A stretch of 8,204 nt of DNA, taken from the NCBI GenBank assembly GCA_025997095.1, contig BNUD01000104.1:1-8204 (forward strand), written 5' to 3'. This document shows positions 1 to 6,006 of the stretch, piece after piece (within the stretch, counting starts at the first letter, position 1; the number at the start of each line of letters is the position of its first letter). Source of the stretch: Betaproteobacteria bacterium (GTDB lineage: Bacteria > Pseudomonadota > Gammaproteobacteria > Burkholderiales > Rhodocyclaceae). The notes beneath the pieces are model-generated. The model was not told where the DNA came from, did no database searches, and was given only the letters and a program-made list of their open reading frames with translations. A program made the position numbers and the translations under genes.

Positions 1-1801
1 GCACGGACTTGATGGCGCGATGCACGAGCAAATCGGGATAACGGCGAATGGGCGAGGTAAAGTGTGTGTAATGCTCGTAGGCAAGCCCGAAATGCCCCAG
101 ATTGTCGGGGCTGTAACGCGCCTGTTTCAGCGAGCGCAGCATGATGGTTTGCAGGAGTTGCACGTCGGGACGCGCCTTGGCTTTTTCCAGCAGTTGCGCG
201 TAATCACCCGCCTTGGGCGCGTCGCCACCTGCCAGGGTCAGACCGAATTCGGAAATGAAGCTGCGCAGGTTTTTCAGCTTTTCTTCGTTGGGACCTTCGT
301 GAATGCGGTACAGACATTCCTGCTTGTGCGCCGCGAGAAAATCCGAGGCGCAGACATTGGCGGCGAGCATACATTCTTCGATGACGCGGTGAGCGTCGTT
401 GCGCGTGACCGGCACAATGGCCTCGATTTTGCCATCATCATTAAAACGCATTTCGGTTTCGACGGTTTCAAAGTCGATTGCCCCGCGCTTGACCCGCGCT
501 CCGGCGAGCGCCTGAAAGAGTTTGTAGAGATTTTGCAGATGCGGCTGGATGGCCTTGTGCGCGTCGGTTTCCGCGACCGTTGCGCCGGAGAGCCAGTCCC
601 AGACCTGATTGTAGGTGAGGCGGGCGTGCGAGCGAAAGACAGCGGGATAAAAATGGTAATCCTTGATGCCCCCTGCGGGGGAGACATTCATGTCGCAAAC
701 CATCGCCAGACGCTCCACCTCCGGGTTCAGAGAGCAAATGCCGTTGGAAAGTTTTTCCGGCAACATGGGAATCACCCGACGCGGAAAATAAACCGAATTG
801 CCCCGGTCAAAGGCTTCCTTGTCCAGCGCCATGCCGGGTTTAACGTAGTGCGAAACGTCCGCGATGGCAACCATCAGTCGCCAGCCACGCCCCTGTTTTT
901 CACAATACACCGCATCGTCGAAGTCGCGCGCGGTTTCGCCGTCAATTGTGACGAGCGGCAATTCGCGCAGGTCTTTGCGACCTTTCAGATCGGTCTTTTT
1001 CACTTTCTCCGGCACTTTCGCGTTCTCTGCGAGGCAATCCCTGGCAAACTCAAAAGGCAGGTCGTGCTTACGCAGCGCAATTTCGATTTCCATGCCGGGA
1101 TCGGCGTAATTGCCCAACACCTCGCTGATGCGCCCCACGGGTTGCGCGTACCGGGAAGGCTGTTCGATGATGTCCACCATCACAATCTGACCGGCAGTGG
1201 CTTTGACTTTCGCTTTCTTCTCCGGCGCAATCAGAATGTCCTGCGTGATGCGGCGGTTTTCCGGCACGACGAAGGTCACGCCATGCTCCACGAATACCCG
1301 TCCGACCACGCGGCTGTTGGCGCGGTCAGTGACTTCGACAATGCTGCCTTCCGGTCGCCCCTTTTTGTCCGTGCCCGTGATACGCGCCAACACGCGGTCG
1401 CCGTGCAGCGTCTTGTTCATCTGGCGCTGTTCCAGAAAAATATCCGGGCTGCCATCATCGGGAATCAAAAAGCCGAAGCCGTCCGGGTGTCCCTGCACCT
1501 TGCCCGCGATGAGGCTGGCGCGCTCCGGCAGGAGATAGTCGTTCTTGCGATTCATGAGCAACTGCCCCTCGCGCGCCATCGCGCCCAGCCGCCGCTGAAA
1601 GGTTTCCCGCTCCGCCGCGCTGATGTCCAGCAACTCGGCAAGCAGGGCAAAACTGACCGGTTGCCCCTGTTCTTTCAGGATGTGCGCGATGTACTCACGC
1701 GAAGGCAACGGAAAATCGTAGCGTTTACATTCGCGCTCGAAAAAAGGATCAGCGCGACGAATTTTTGAAACTTGTGGTTTATCTGTTTTTTTTGTTGACA
1801 T
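1..1801 (-). CDS. rnr: Ribonuclease R (3'-5' exoribonuclease), C-terminus beyond the left edge
   Basis: RNase R degrades structured RNA processively from the 3' end in the cytoplasm and acts in mRNA decay and RNA quality control. The minus strand is open from an ATG at 1801-1799 to the window edge, giving 600 codons of a family usually near 800 residues; the S1 domain and basic tail are missing. An N-terminal helix-turn-helix-like region (about 20-90) is followed by cold-shock/OB segments (GKVQGHPDGFGFLIP from about 100) and then the RNB domain. The four catalytic aspartates have the family spacing: D287, D293, D295 and D296 in DGETARDFDDA. IADVSHYVKPG follows, and HFTSPIRRYPDL sits at about 580-591. 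The Shine-Dalgarno is weak (AAAGAA upstream). The gene is divergent from tRNA-Leu, and the start codon overlaps the tRNA promoter. RNase II is a less likely alternative; the extended N-terminus and motif set favour RNase R. Confidence 0.95.
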   Translation of the reverse strand, partial: MSTKKTDKPQVSKIRRADPFFERECKRYDFPLPSREYIAHILKEQGQPVSFALLAELLDISAAERETFQRRLGAMAREGQLLMNRKNDYLLPERASLIAGKVQGHPDGFGFLIPDDGSPDIFLEQRQMNKTLHGDRVLARITGTDKKGRPEGSIVEVTDRANSRVVGRVFVEHGVTFVVPENRRITQDILIAPEKKAKVKATAGQIVMVDIIEQPSRYAQPVGRISEVLGNYADPGMEIEIALRKHDLPFEFARDCLAENAKVPEKVKKTDLKGRKDLRELPLVTIDGETARDFDDAVYCEKQGRGWRLMVAIADVSHYVKPGMALDKEAFDRGNSVYFPRRVIPMLPEKLSNGICSLNPEVERLAMVCDMNVSPAGGIKDYHFYPAVFRSHARLTYNQVWDWLSGATVAETDAHKAIQPHLQNLYKLFQALAGARVKRGAIDFETVETEMRFNDDGKIEAIVPVTRNDAHRVIEECMLAANVCASDFLAAHKQECLYRIHEGPNEEKLKNLRSFISEFGLTLAGGDAPKAGDYAQLLEKAKARPDVQLLQTIMLRSLKQARYSPDNLGHFGLAYEHYTHFTSPIRRYPDLLVHRAIKSV

Positions 1802-1822
1802 CGAATGTTCTTTCTTTAAAAT
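1795..1822 (+). promoter_or_regulatory. Sigma70-type promoter of tRNA-Leu
   Basis: TTGACA at 1795-1800 and TAAAAT at 1817-1822 are separated by 16 bp and end 20 bp before the tRNA. A GC-rich stretch (GCGTGGC, 1823-1829) follows the -10 box, as in stringently controlled stable-RNA promoters; that regulation is inferred. The -35 box overlaps the rnr start codon on the other strand, so transcription of the two may interfere. Confidence 0.75.
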
Positions 1823-1842
1823 GCGTGGCTCTTCGCACCTGT

Positions 1843-1927
<85 letters not shown>

Positions 1928-1953
1928 CATACCTTTCCAAAGGATTCTAAAAC

Positions 1954-1996
1954 AAGCCAGAAACTCCAATAAATACGGGGGTTCTGGCTTTTTTTC
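1954..1996 (+). terminator. Rho-independent terminator after tRNA-Leu
   Basis: The stem AAGCCAGAA (1954-1962) pairs with TTCTGGCTT (1982-1990) across a 19-nt loop and runs into seven T residues (1989-1995). It ends the tRNA transcript before the integrase remnant. Confidence 0.85.
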
Positions 1997-2030
1997 TGTC
2001 CTACTCATTCCAAAACGTTCTACTCGAATC

Positions 2031-2090
2031 TACGGTATTTTTGCGGTACACTTTACGGTATCGGAAAAAACGTTGAGAAGGTATACCGTA
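2031..2090. promoter_or_regulatory. TACGGTAT repeats upstream of the integrase remnant
   Basis: TACGGTAT occurs at 2031-2038 and 2054-2061, and inverted (ATACCGTA) at 2083-2090, ending directly before the integrase start codon. A near match, GCGGTACA, lies at 2043-2050. Such clustered short repeats next to an integrase gene could be arm-type binding sites of the integrase or operator sites for its repressor. The function is inferred. Confidence 0.4.
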
Positions 2091-2744
2091 ATGACACTCT
2101 CTGACGCTCAAATACGTAAAGCCAAGACCCCTGCAAAGCCCGTCAAGCTGAATGATGGCGGCGGGCTGTACTTGCTGCTGAAACCTACAGGGGGGAAGCT
2201 ATGGCGAATGGACTACGCATTCTATGGGAAGCGTAAAACATTGTCCATCGGCTCTTATCCTGATATTGGGCTGGCAGAAGCGCGTGAGTTTCGGGGCGAA
2301 GCCCGCAAACTGCTGGCGCAAGACATAGACCCATGCACGGAACGGAAAGAGCAGAAGGCGGCGAGGCTTGCCCGATCCGCCCATACATTCGAGGCGTTGG
2401 CGGCGGCATGGTTTGAATGGTGGAAGCAGTGCGGGGGCAAGCGTCAAACGCCGATTGCTGACCCTGACAAGGCATGGGCACGGCTGGAAAGCTATGTTTT
2501 CCCGTGGTTGAGCGGGGTGCCAGTTGCGGACATTACGCCGCATATGGTGTTGGTCGGGTTGCGTGAGCATGTCGAGGCGGTCGGCAAACTGGATACGCTG
2601 CGGAAAGTCAAAAGCTACATTTCCATGATTGTGCGTTACGCCATTCGTGAGAAAAAAATTGATGCCCGTGACCCGTGCCCAAGTTTACGGGGCGCGTTCA
2701 AGACAGGGGCGGACGTGATACCCCTGCGAGGGAATGCCGCTTGA
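2091..2744 (+). pseudogene. Truncated P4-type tyrosine integrase (N-terminal half only)
   Basis: The first 217 residues match the N-terminal and core-binding part of prophage or island integrases. MTLSDAQIRKAKTPAKPVKL is followed by DGGGLYLLLKPTGGKLWR and KTLSIGSYPDIGLAEAR, typical of the DUF4102-type arm-binding domain, then a SAM-like core-binding region (about 95-195) ending DPCPSLRGAFK. Complete relatives have about 400 residues. The catalytic domain with the R...HxxR...Y residues is absent, and after about residue 200 the reading continues into unrelated sequence and stops. I start at the ATG at 2091 rather than the upstream in-frame TTG near 2073, because the domain begins there and GAGAAGG precedes it. 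It lies downstream of tRNA-Leu in the usual integration geometry. It should be unable to recombine. Confidence 0.85.
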
Positions 2745-2808
2745 TGAACAAGTTTTGCCGCGCCTGGTTCGACGGAACGAAAACAGGATAATCTTTATAG
2801 TAAATTAA
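2734..2808 (+). other. 24-codon open frame cut by the IS630 end
   Basis: An ATG at 2734, with GAGGGA just before it, opens a frame (MPLDEQVLPRLVRRNENR...) that overlaps the end of the integrase remnant and is stopped by a TAA inside the IS630 terminal sequence at 2806-2808. It could be the start of a gene interrupted by the insertion, or chance. No family is recognised. Confidence 0.2.
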
Positions 2809-3403
2809 CTTAACATAGCGCATATCCATCATGTTTGAACCAGGCGGAGATGTCGGATAGGGAGATGTTGTTAAAGGCACAGGCAATAGCGTCATCGAGA
2901 AGCGCTTTGGCACGTACTTTGAGTTTGCGCAGGATCGCCTTGATTTTTGACCACATCAGTTCGATGGGATTGAGATCGGGACTGTAGGGCGGCAAGAACA
3001 TGACGGAGGCTCCAGCCGCTTCGATGGCTTCGATCACACCGCTCACCTTGTGGCTTGACAGGTTGTCCATGACCACAATATCGCCGGGCTTGAGCGAGGG
3101 TGCCAACCATTGGCTGACATGAGCTTGGAAGAGATCGCCATTCTTCGCGCCTTCGAAGACAAACGGAACCATTGTCCCGTCCATCCGGATCGAAGACAGG
3201 ATCATCGTCCGATGGAACCGCGCATCCGGTACGGCTTCAATCACGCGCTTATGCTTGACGGCTCGGCCATAGAGACGGGTCATGCCGGTATTCACGCCAC
3301 TTTCGTCCAGAAAAACCAGGCGGGTTGCCTCAAAGTGCTTCTGTTTCATCTTCCATTCGCTTCGCCGTTGCACCACGTCTGGACGGTGCTGTTCCGCGGC
3401 GTG
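2796..3403 (-). mobile_element. IS630-family insertion sequence, 5'-truncated
   Basis: The element retains its transposase 3' end and the adjacent terminus beginning TATAGTAAATTAAC at about 2796, preceded by a TA-rich flank consistent with IS630/mariner-type insertion at TA. The terminal sequence resembles the inverted sequence at 5101-5134. The other end, with the first roughly 100-130 transposase codons, is missing: at about 3401-3404 the IS sequence joins an unrelated antitoxin-like fragment. The copy should not move by itself. Confidence 0.75.
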
Positions 3404-3472
3404 CACCAGTTCGCTGATCCGGCTTGGTGTCACGTCAATATCCGCCGCAAGCTGGCGCGCCGTGACCTGCAA
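2810..3472 (-). pseudogene. IS630 DDE transposase C-terminal domain, fused to a foreign HTH fragment
   Basis: Residues from about 25 onward are an IS630-family DDE domain. HAAEQHRPDVVQRRSEW leads into LVFLDESG (first Asp), then GDIVVMDNLSSHK (second Asp), then FLPPYSPDLNPIELMWSKIK (catalytic Glu) and the typical C-terminal end FKHDGYALC. The catalytic triad is therefore present. The N-terminal DNA-binding part normal for IS630 (full length about 340 residues) is absent. It is replaced by VTARQLAADIDVTPSRISELV, which reads like the helix-turn-helix of HigA antitoxins. The only in-frame start before an upstream TAG is a TTG at 3472 or a nearby non-ATG codon, with no clear Shine-Dalgarno. Without the N-terminal terminus-binding domain it is probably inactive. 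Confidence 0.8.
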
Positions 3473-3508
3473 TGCTCCTGCCAGCCAAGCCGGGACAAGG
3501 AAGAGCGC
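3402..3508 (-). pseudogene. HigA-like (XRE-type) antitoxin fragment
   Basis: On the minus strand the frame reads FLVPAWLAGALQVTARQLA and then ADIDVTPSRISELVH. This resembles the N-terminal helix-turn-helix of HigA-type antitoxins, where a segment such as FLEPLGLTARQLA.D..V...RISE is usual. About seven extra residues (WLAGALQ) lie between FLVPA and TARQLA. The upstream part (the HPGE region) is not visible, an in-frame TAG lies about nine codons before FLVPA, and the downstream part is replaced by IS630 sequence. No HigB toxin is seen. The identification is by motif memory, so it is moderate. Confidence 0.5.
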
Positions 3509-3612
3509 GCACTATCTTGTCGAAAGAACCGCGCACCACTGTGCAAAATCCAAGTAAATCAATGATACATTGAGAATCGCGCAAAAAACATGAATTATCT
3601 TGAATTTTCTGC

Positions 3613-3641
3613 TTGCATTACCTCATGTGTTCGTTTATGAT
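3613..3641 (+). promoter_or_regulatory. Likely promoter of the coiled-coil gene cluster
   Basis: TTGCAT (3613-3618) and TATGAT (3636-3641) are separated by 17 bp, with the start codon 27 bases further on. The -10 box lies inside the repeated leader. In the second leader copy it becomes CATGAT with no good -35 box, so the first copy appears to have the better promoter. Confidence 0.55.
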
Positions 3642-3736
3642 GAACGTCAGCTACAAGGAGAAATGTACATGAAATATGAAAAAGTCATTTTGGATCTGCT
3701 CGAAAGAGTGACGAAGCTGGAGGATGAGGTTGCCAC
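3629..3736 (+). repeat. Coiled-coil leader repeat, copy 1
   Basis: This 108-bp direct repeat matches 5365-5472 at 97 of 108 positions without gaps. It covers a -10-like box, the 5'-UTR with AAGGAG, the start codon and the first 22 codons (M.YE.VILELLERV.KLE.EVA type). Identity falls away sharply after GTTGCCAC, where the downstream coding sequences differ. Confidence 0.9.
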
Positions 3737-3785
3737 TTTGAGCAAAAAGCTGCTTGATGGGAAAGATTTGCCTGACGCAGGCTGA
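3669..3785 (+). CDS. 38-residue coiled-coil peptide, leader-module gene
   Basis: The product reads MKYEKVILDLLERVTKLEDE and then VATLSKKLLDGKDLPDAG. Hydrophobic residues at heptad spacing (V, I, L, L, V, L, V, L) predict an amphipathic helix or short coiled coil, probably for oligomerisation or partner binding. The start is supported by AAGGAG 9 nt upstream and by the same arrangement at 5405. Only the first 22 residues are shared with that protein; the tail is short and charged. The winged-helix gene follows 40 nt later in the +1 frame, and that frame is open back to 3754, overlapping this gene's tail. The two may therefore be one coil plus winged-helix protein broken by a frameshift. No characterised family is recognised. 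Confidence 0.6.
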   Translation: MKYEKVILDLLERVTKLEDEVATLSKKLLDGKDLPDAG

Positions 3786-3825
3786 AGTTGAAACTACAGC
3801 GGACATCGTCCAGAGGAGCAATCAG

Positions 3826-4092
3826 ATGAACACATTCACAAAAAGAGGTGCGAACCTCAGAATCGAAGCAAAGAAAATCGTTTTTGAGTTCATGCGAATA
3901 TCTTATCTTTGCCAGCCAAATCGTGAGGGCATGCGGCTTTCAGAAATTTTTAGGGTGTGTGGGTTCAATTGGGGCGAGTACGAAAATGCTACTTCTTCGA
4001 ATCAACAATACTGGCTCGTAGCGCGCATGCGTGAACTTAAAGAAGAAGGTAGGGTTGTACGCCTTCCTTCGAAGAAATGGCGATTTTGTTGA
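3826..4092 (+). CDS. Small protein with a likely winged-helix fold
   Basis: The 88-residue product starts MNTFTKRGANLRIEAKKIVF and ends YWLVARMRELKEEGRVVRLP plus SKKWRFC. The pattern of a helix (12-28), a second region with LSEIFRVCGF, then a helix (61-74) and a basic beta-wing (76-88) suggests a winged helix-turn-helix DNA-binding protein. This rests on pattern, not on a named family. The start is chosen because AGGAG lies 9 nt upstream of the ATG at 3826. The frame is also open upstream to 3754, so a longer or fused form is possible. It sits 40 nt behind the coiled-coil peptide and 79 nt before the ADP-ribosylglycohydrolase gene, in the same direction, and could regulate this cluster (inference). 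Confidence 0.6.
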   Translation: MNTFTKRGANLRIEAKKIVFEFMRISYLCQPNREGMRLSEIFRVCGFNWGEYENATSSNQQYWLVARMRELKEEGRVVRLPSKKWRFC

Positions 4093-4171
4093 GTGTCTGG
4101 GGAAGTCTGGCTCAATGTGTGTTCTTGTTTTTTTATGTGGCGAGCGTGGCTTGCCGAGAAAGGAGTAACAA

Positions 4172-5014
4172 ATGCTAGGTGCCATCATCGGCGACATTGT
4201 TGGATCGGTCTATGAGTTCAACAACTACCGCGCCAAAGATTTTCAGCCCTTCTTTCACCCGAAGGCTTTTTTTACTGACGACACGGTTTGCACGATTGCC
4301 GTTGCGGATGCGCTTTTGCGCAAAGAAAACCCCGCAATTTCTTTGCGGGAGTGGGGGCGTCGATATTTTGCTAACGGCGGTTGGGGAGGGCATTTCAGGC
4401 AATGGATTGTCAGCGATGACATGGGGGCATACGGCAGTTATGGGAATGGTGCCGCGATGCGGGTATCTGCCGCCGGACTTCTGGCGAAAAATGTCGACGA
4501 TGCAATCGCGCGCTCCAATCGCGTAACCGAGGTAACACACAATCACCCTGAAGGAATGCGCGGCGCGGCAGCAACGGCTGTTGCCATCCATCTGGCGCTG
4601 ACTAAATTATCTGCTGCTGATATTCGGCAGAAAATCAGTCAGCAATTTGGCTACGACCTCTCTTTAACCGTGGATGAAATCCGCCCTGATTACCGCTTCT
4701 ACGTAAGTTGTCAAGGTACGGTTCCGCAAGCATTGACTTGTGCATTCGAGGCAACGAGTTATGAAGATGCCATTCGCAATGCTATATCCATTGGCGGCGA
4801 CAGTGACACCATCGCCGCCATTGCTGGCGCTGTCGCGGAGGCGCTATTTGGCATCAGTGATGAGATTGCAACGCGAGCGTGGGTATATCTGCCACCGGAA
4901 ATGCGCGCCGTGCTCCTTGCCTTGTATGAAACAGCGGAAAATACGCTTCCCGCTGCGGGAAAGCAAGCGGATATAAAATATGTGGCGAGAAATAGGTCGT
5001 TCAGAGCAGATTAA
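4172..5014 (+). CDS. ADP-ribosylglycohydrolase (DraG/ARH) family protein
   Basis: Enzymes of this family remove ADP-ribose from modified proteins or other acceptors using two metal ions; the classic bacterial member, DraG, reactivates dinitrogenase reductase. The 280-residue product has the family motifs in order: GAIIGDIVGSVYEF (3-16), metal-site TDDT (35-38), YGNGAAMR, THNHPEGMRGA, and C-terminal GGDSDTIAAIAGAVAEA with D210, D212 and T213 at the expected metal positions. Length and motifs indicate an intact all-helical enzyme without a signal peptide. AAAGGAG 6 nt before the ATG is a strong ribosome-binding site. It follows the winged-helix gene by 79 nt. No nif genes or DraT are nearby, so a nitrogenase role is not supported; reversal of ADP-ribosylation by a toxin, phage or host enzyme is possible. 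Its last codons and stop lie in a small inverted-repeat element (from 5003). Confidence 0.92.
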   Translation: MLGAIIGDIVGSVYEFNNYRAKDFQPFFHPKAFFTDDTVCTIAVADALLRKENPAISLREWGRRYFANGGWGGHFRQWIVSDDMGAYGSYGNGAAMRVSAAGLLAKNVDDAIARSNRVTEVTHNHPEGMRGAAATAVAIHLALTKLSAADIRQKISQQFGYDLSLTVDEIRPDYRFYVSCQGTVPQALTCAFEATSYEDAIRNAISIGGDSDTIAAIAGAVAEALFGISDEIATRAWVYLPPEMRAVLLALYETAENTLPAAGKQADIKYVARNRSFRAD

Positions 5015-5134
5015 CAAATTGATACGCAAATCAAGCTTGGCGCGCTTTCGGTTTTTACGTAGGGGCGCGCCGCGCAATGCGCGCCCCTACACGATGGCAA
5101 TGGATGTGTAGCCAGGTTAAGTTAATCTGCTCTA
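5003..5134. mobile_element. IS630-derived miniature inverted-repeat element
   Basis: AGAGCAGATTAAC (5003-5015) and GTTAATCTGCTCT (5121-5133) are perfect 13-bp inverted repeats bounding about 131 bp with no gene. The right end, read inward (ATTAACTTAAC, then ...CATCCAT), resembles the terminus of the IS630 copy at 2796-2834, so it is probably a non-autonomous derivative of that family. The left end carries the last three codons and the stop of the ADP-ribosylglycohydrolase gene. A GC-rich palindrome lies inside. A clear TA target duplication is not seen. Confidence 0.55.
5059..5090. repeat. GC-rich palindrome, GTAGGGGCGCGC type
   Basis: GTAGGGGCGCGC (5059-5070) is followed by an 8-nt loop and GCGCGCCCCTAC (5079-5090), a perfect 12-bp stem. 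Its outer part, GTAGGGGC, is shared with the palindrome at 6247-6270 and, in reverse, with that at 6081-6104. It resembles dispersed intergenic palindromes. A role as a bidirectional terminator or RNA hairpin is possible but lacks a T-run. Confidence 0.7.
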
Positions 5135-5135
5135 A

Positions 5136-5233
5136 CAGGTTGTTGAAAAACTCTAAAAATGCTTCCAAAACCCCTGATTTTTCGTCATTTGAGAACGAAA
5201 AATGACGGTTTTTTGGAGAAAATCAACAACCTG
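5136..5233. repeat. 98-bp inverted-repeat element with CAGGTTGTTGA ends
   Basis: CAGGTTGTTGA (5136-5146) is matched by TCAACAACCTG (5223-5233). Inside, CCAAAA pairs with TTTTGG, and CGTCATTT (5183-5190) pairs with AAATGACG (5200-5207), so nearly the whole unit folds into one hairpin. It is probably a non-autonomous transposon derivative; the parent family is not recognised. It has no coding capacity. Confidence 0.65.
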
Positions 5234-5364
5234 CTAAGGCTGAGACTTCTGCTCTTTTTGCGACTGTTATGAGGGGGAAATAGCAAATGCTGATTTGCCC
5301 AGGAAAAACAGGTTGCCGCAAGATAGGCGCAGTGAAGCTCGTCCGGACAAATCGTAATTCACAA
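5234..5364. other. Intergenic stretch without recognisable feature
   Basis: Between the 98-bp inverted repeat and the second leader copy I see no gene, strong promoter or repeat. The second leader copy keeps a CATGAT at 5372-5377, but no good -35 box is visible 17 bp upstream of it. Confidence 0.5.
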
Positions 5365-5472
5365 GTTCGTTCATGATGAACGTCAGTTACAAGGAAAAAC
5401 GTACATGCAATATGAGAGAGTCATTCTGGAACTGCTCGAAAGAGTGGCGAAGCTGGAGAATGAGGTTGCCAC
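5365..5472 (+). repeat. Coiled-coil leader repeat, copy 2
   Basis: This is the direct copy of 3629-3736, with 11 differences in 108 bp and no gap. Seven of the differences fall in the coding part, most of them conservative (K/Q, K/R, D/E, T/A, D/N). Confidence 0.9.
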
Positions 5473-5929
5473 ATTCAAAGAGGGGGGAGCCTTGGTCAGC
5501 AAGCCGCTTGACGGAGATGGCTTCTCTCCAAGAATCCGTTTCTGCAAAGCCTATGCCGAAGAGCCAGGGATGGTAACGAACAGCAGGGACGCTACAAAGT
5601 ACATGCTGGACGGTATTCATTACGGTAAGGGCAAACTTGTTCTTGCCGTGGTTCAGAAGTATGTAAAAGAGCATCCCGACATCACGGCTGAAAAACTCAT
5701 GGCGACGTTCGACAAAAGTCTCCAAGGTTCACTAGGTGTCGTCAGAACACTAGATGATGCGAAACGGTCATATGCGGAGTACGAGCGACGTTTTTTCGCA
5801 GCTGACGGGAACCTCATTCGTACCGCTACAGATGTATGTGTAGTGTGTTCACAGTGGGGTATCTTCAATATCAATCGCCTTGTCACGAGAGCAAAGCAGC
5901 TTGGTATTGATGTCACAGTTATGCAATAG
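5405..5929 (+). CDS. Coiled-coil leader protein with an uncharacterised C-terminal domain
   Basis: The 174-residue protein begins MQYERVILELLERVAKLENE, an amphipathic helix shared with the 38-residue peptide at 3669. After a linker (24-62) comes a domain at about 64-174 with YGKGKLVLAVVQKYV, ITAEKLMATF, SLQGSLGVVRTLDDAK, YAEYERRFF and VVCSQWGIFNINRLVTRAKQ. The compact, well-patterned sequence (GxxGVVRTL, QWG, NI) looks like a real conserved domain that I believe occurs in other bacterial accessory proteins, but I cannot name it or assign a reaction. No signal peptide or membrane segment is visible. AAGGA lies about 10 nt before the ATG at 5405, matching the other leader copy. It is separated from the ADP-ribosylglycohydrolase gene by about 390 bp of repeat elements, so it is probably a separate transcription unit. 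Confidence 0.75.
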   Translation: MQYERVILELLERVAKLENEVATFKEGGALVSKPLDGDGFSPRIRFCKAYAEEPGMVTNSRDATKYMLDGIHYGKGKLVLAVVQKYVKEHPDITAEKLMATFDKSLQGSLGVVRTLDDAKRSYAEYERRFFAADGNLIRTATDVCVVCSQWGIFNINRLVTRAKQLGIDVTVMQ

Positions 5930-5940
5930 GAGACTTAAAA

Positions 5941-6006
5941 ATGGGAATCGAAGCATTACGCCAATGGTTTGCATCCTTTTCCACAAGGAGAACACATGTA
6001 ACATGA
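5941..6006 (+). other. 21-codon open frame after the leader protein, possible gene remnant
   Basis: ATG at 5941 follows TAGGAG (5927-5932) at normal spacing and reads MGIEALRQWFASFSTRRTHV plus one residue, stopping inside the third leader copy. The good ribosome-binding site suggests that a following gene once started here and was replaced or deleted. It may be translated as a short peptide; no function can be assigned. Confidence 0.25.

Noticed and set aside
274..737. Two minus-strand open frames of 137 and 89 codons
   Set aside because: They are in the wrong frames of rnr; the correct frame runs through them.
20..1768. A 582-codon open frame on the plus strand
   Set aside because: It is antisense to rnr, whose minus-strand translation carries complete RNB motifs. 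The plus-strand product has no recognisable motif, and such shadows are common opposite GC-rich genes.
3110..3565. Plus-strand open frames opposite the transposase
   Set aside because: They are shadows of the IS630 DDE domain, whose catalytic motifs are on the minus strand.
4093..4171. Terminator between the winged-helix and ADP-ribosylglycohydrolase genes
   Set aside because: TTGAG and CTCAA flank a short stretch before a T-run, but the stem is only five pairs with a large loop, too weak to call.
4172..5014. Nitrogenase regulation by DraG
   Set aside because: The family fits, but there is no DraT, nif gene or nitrogen-related neighbour, so the draG symbol is not justified.
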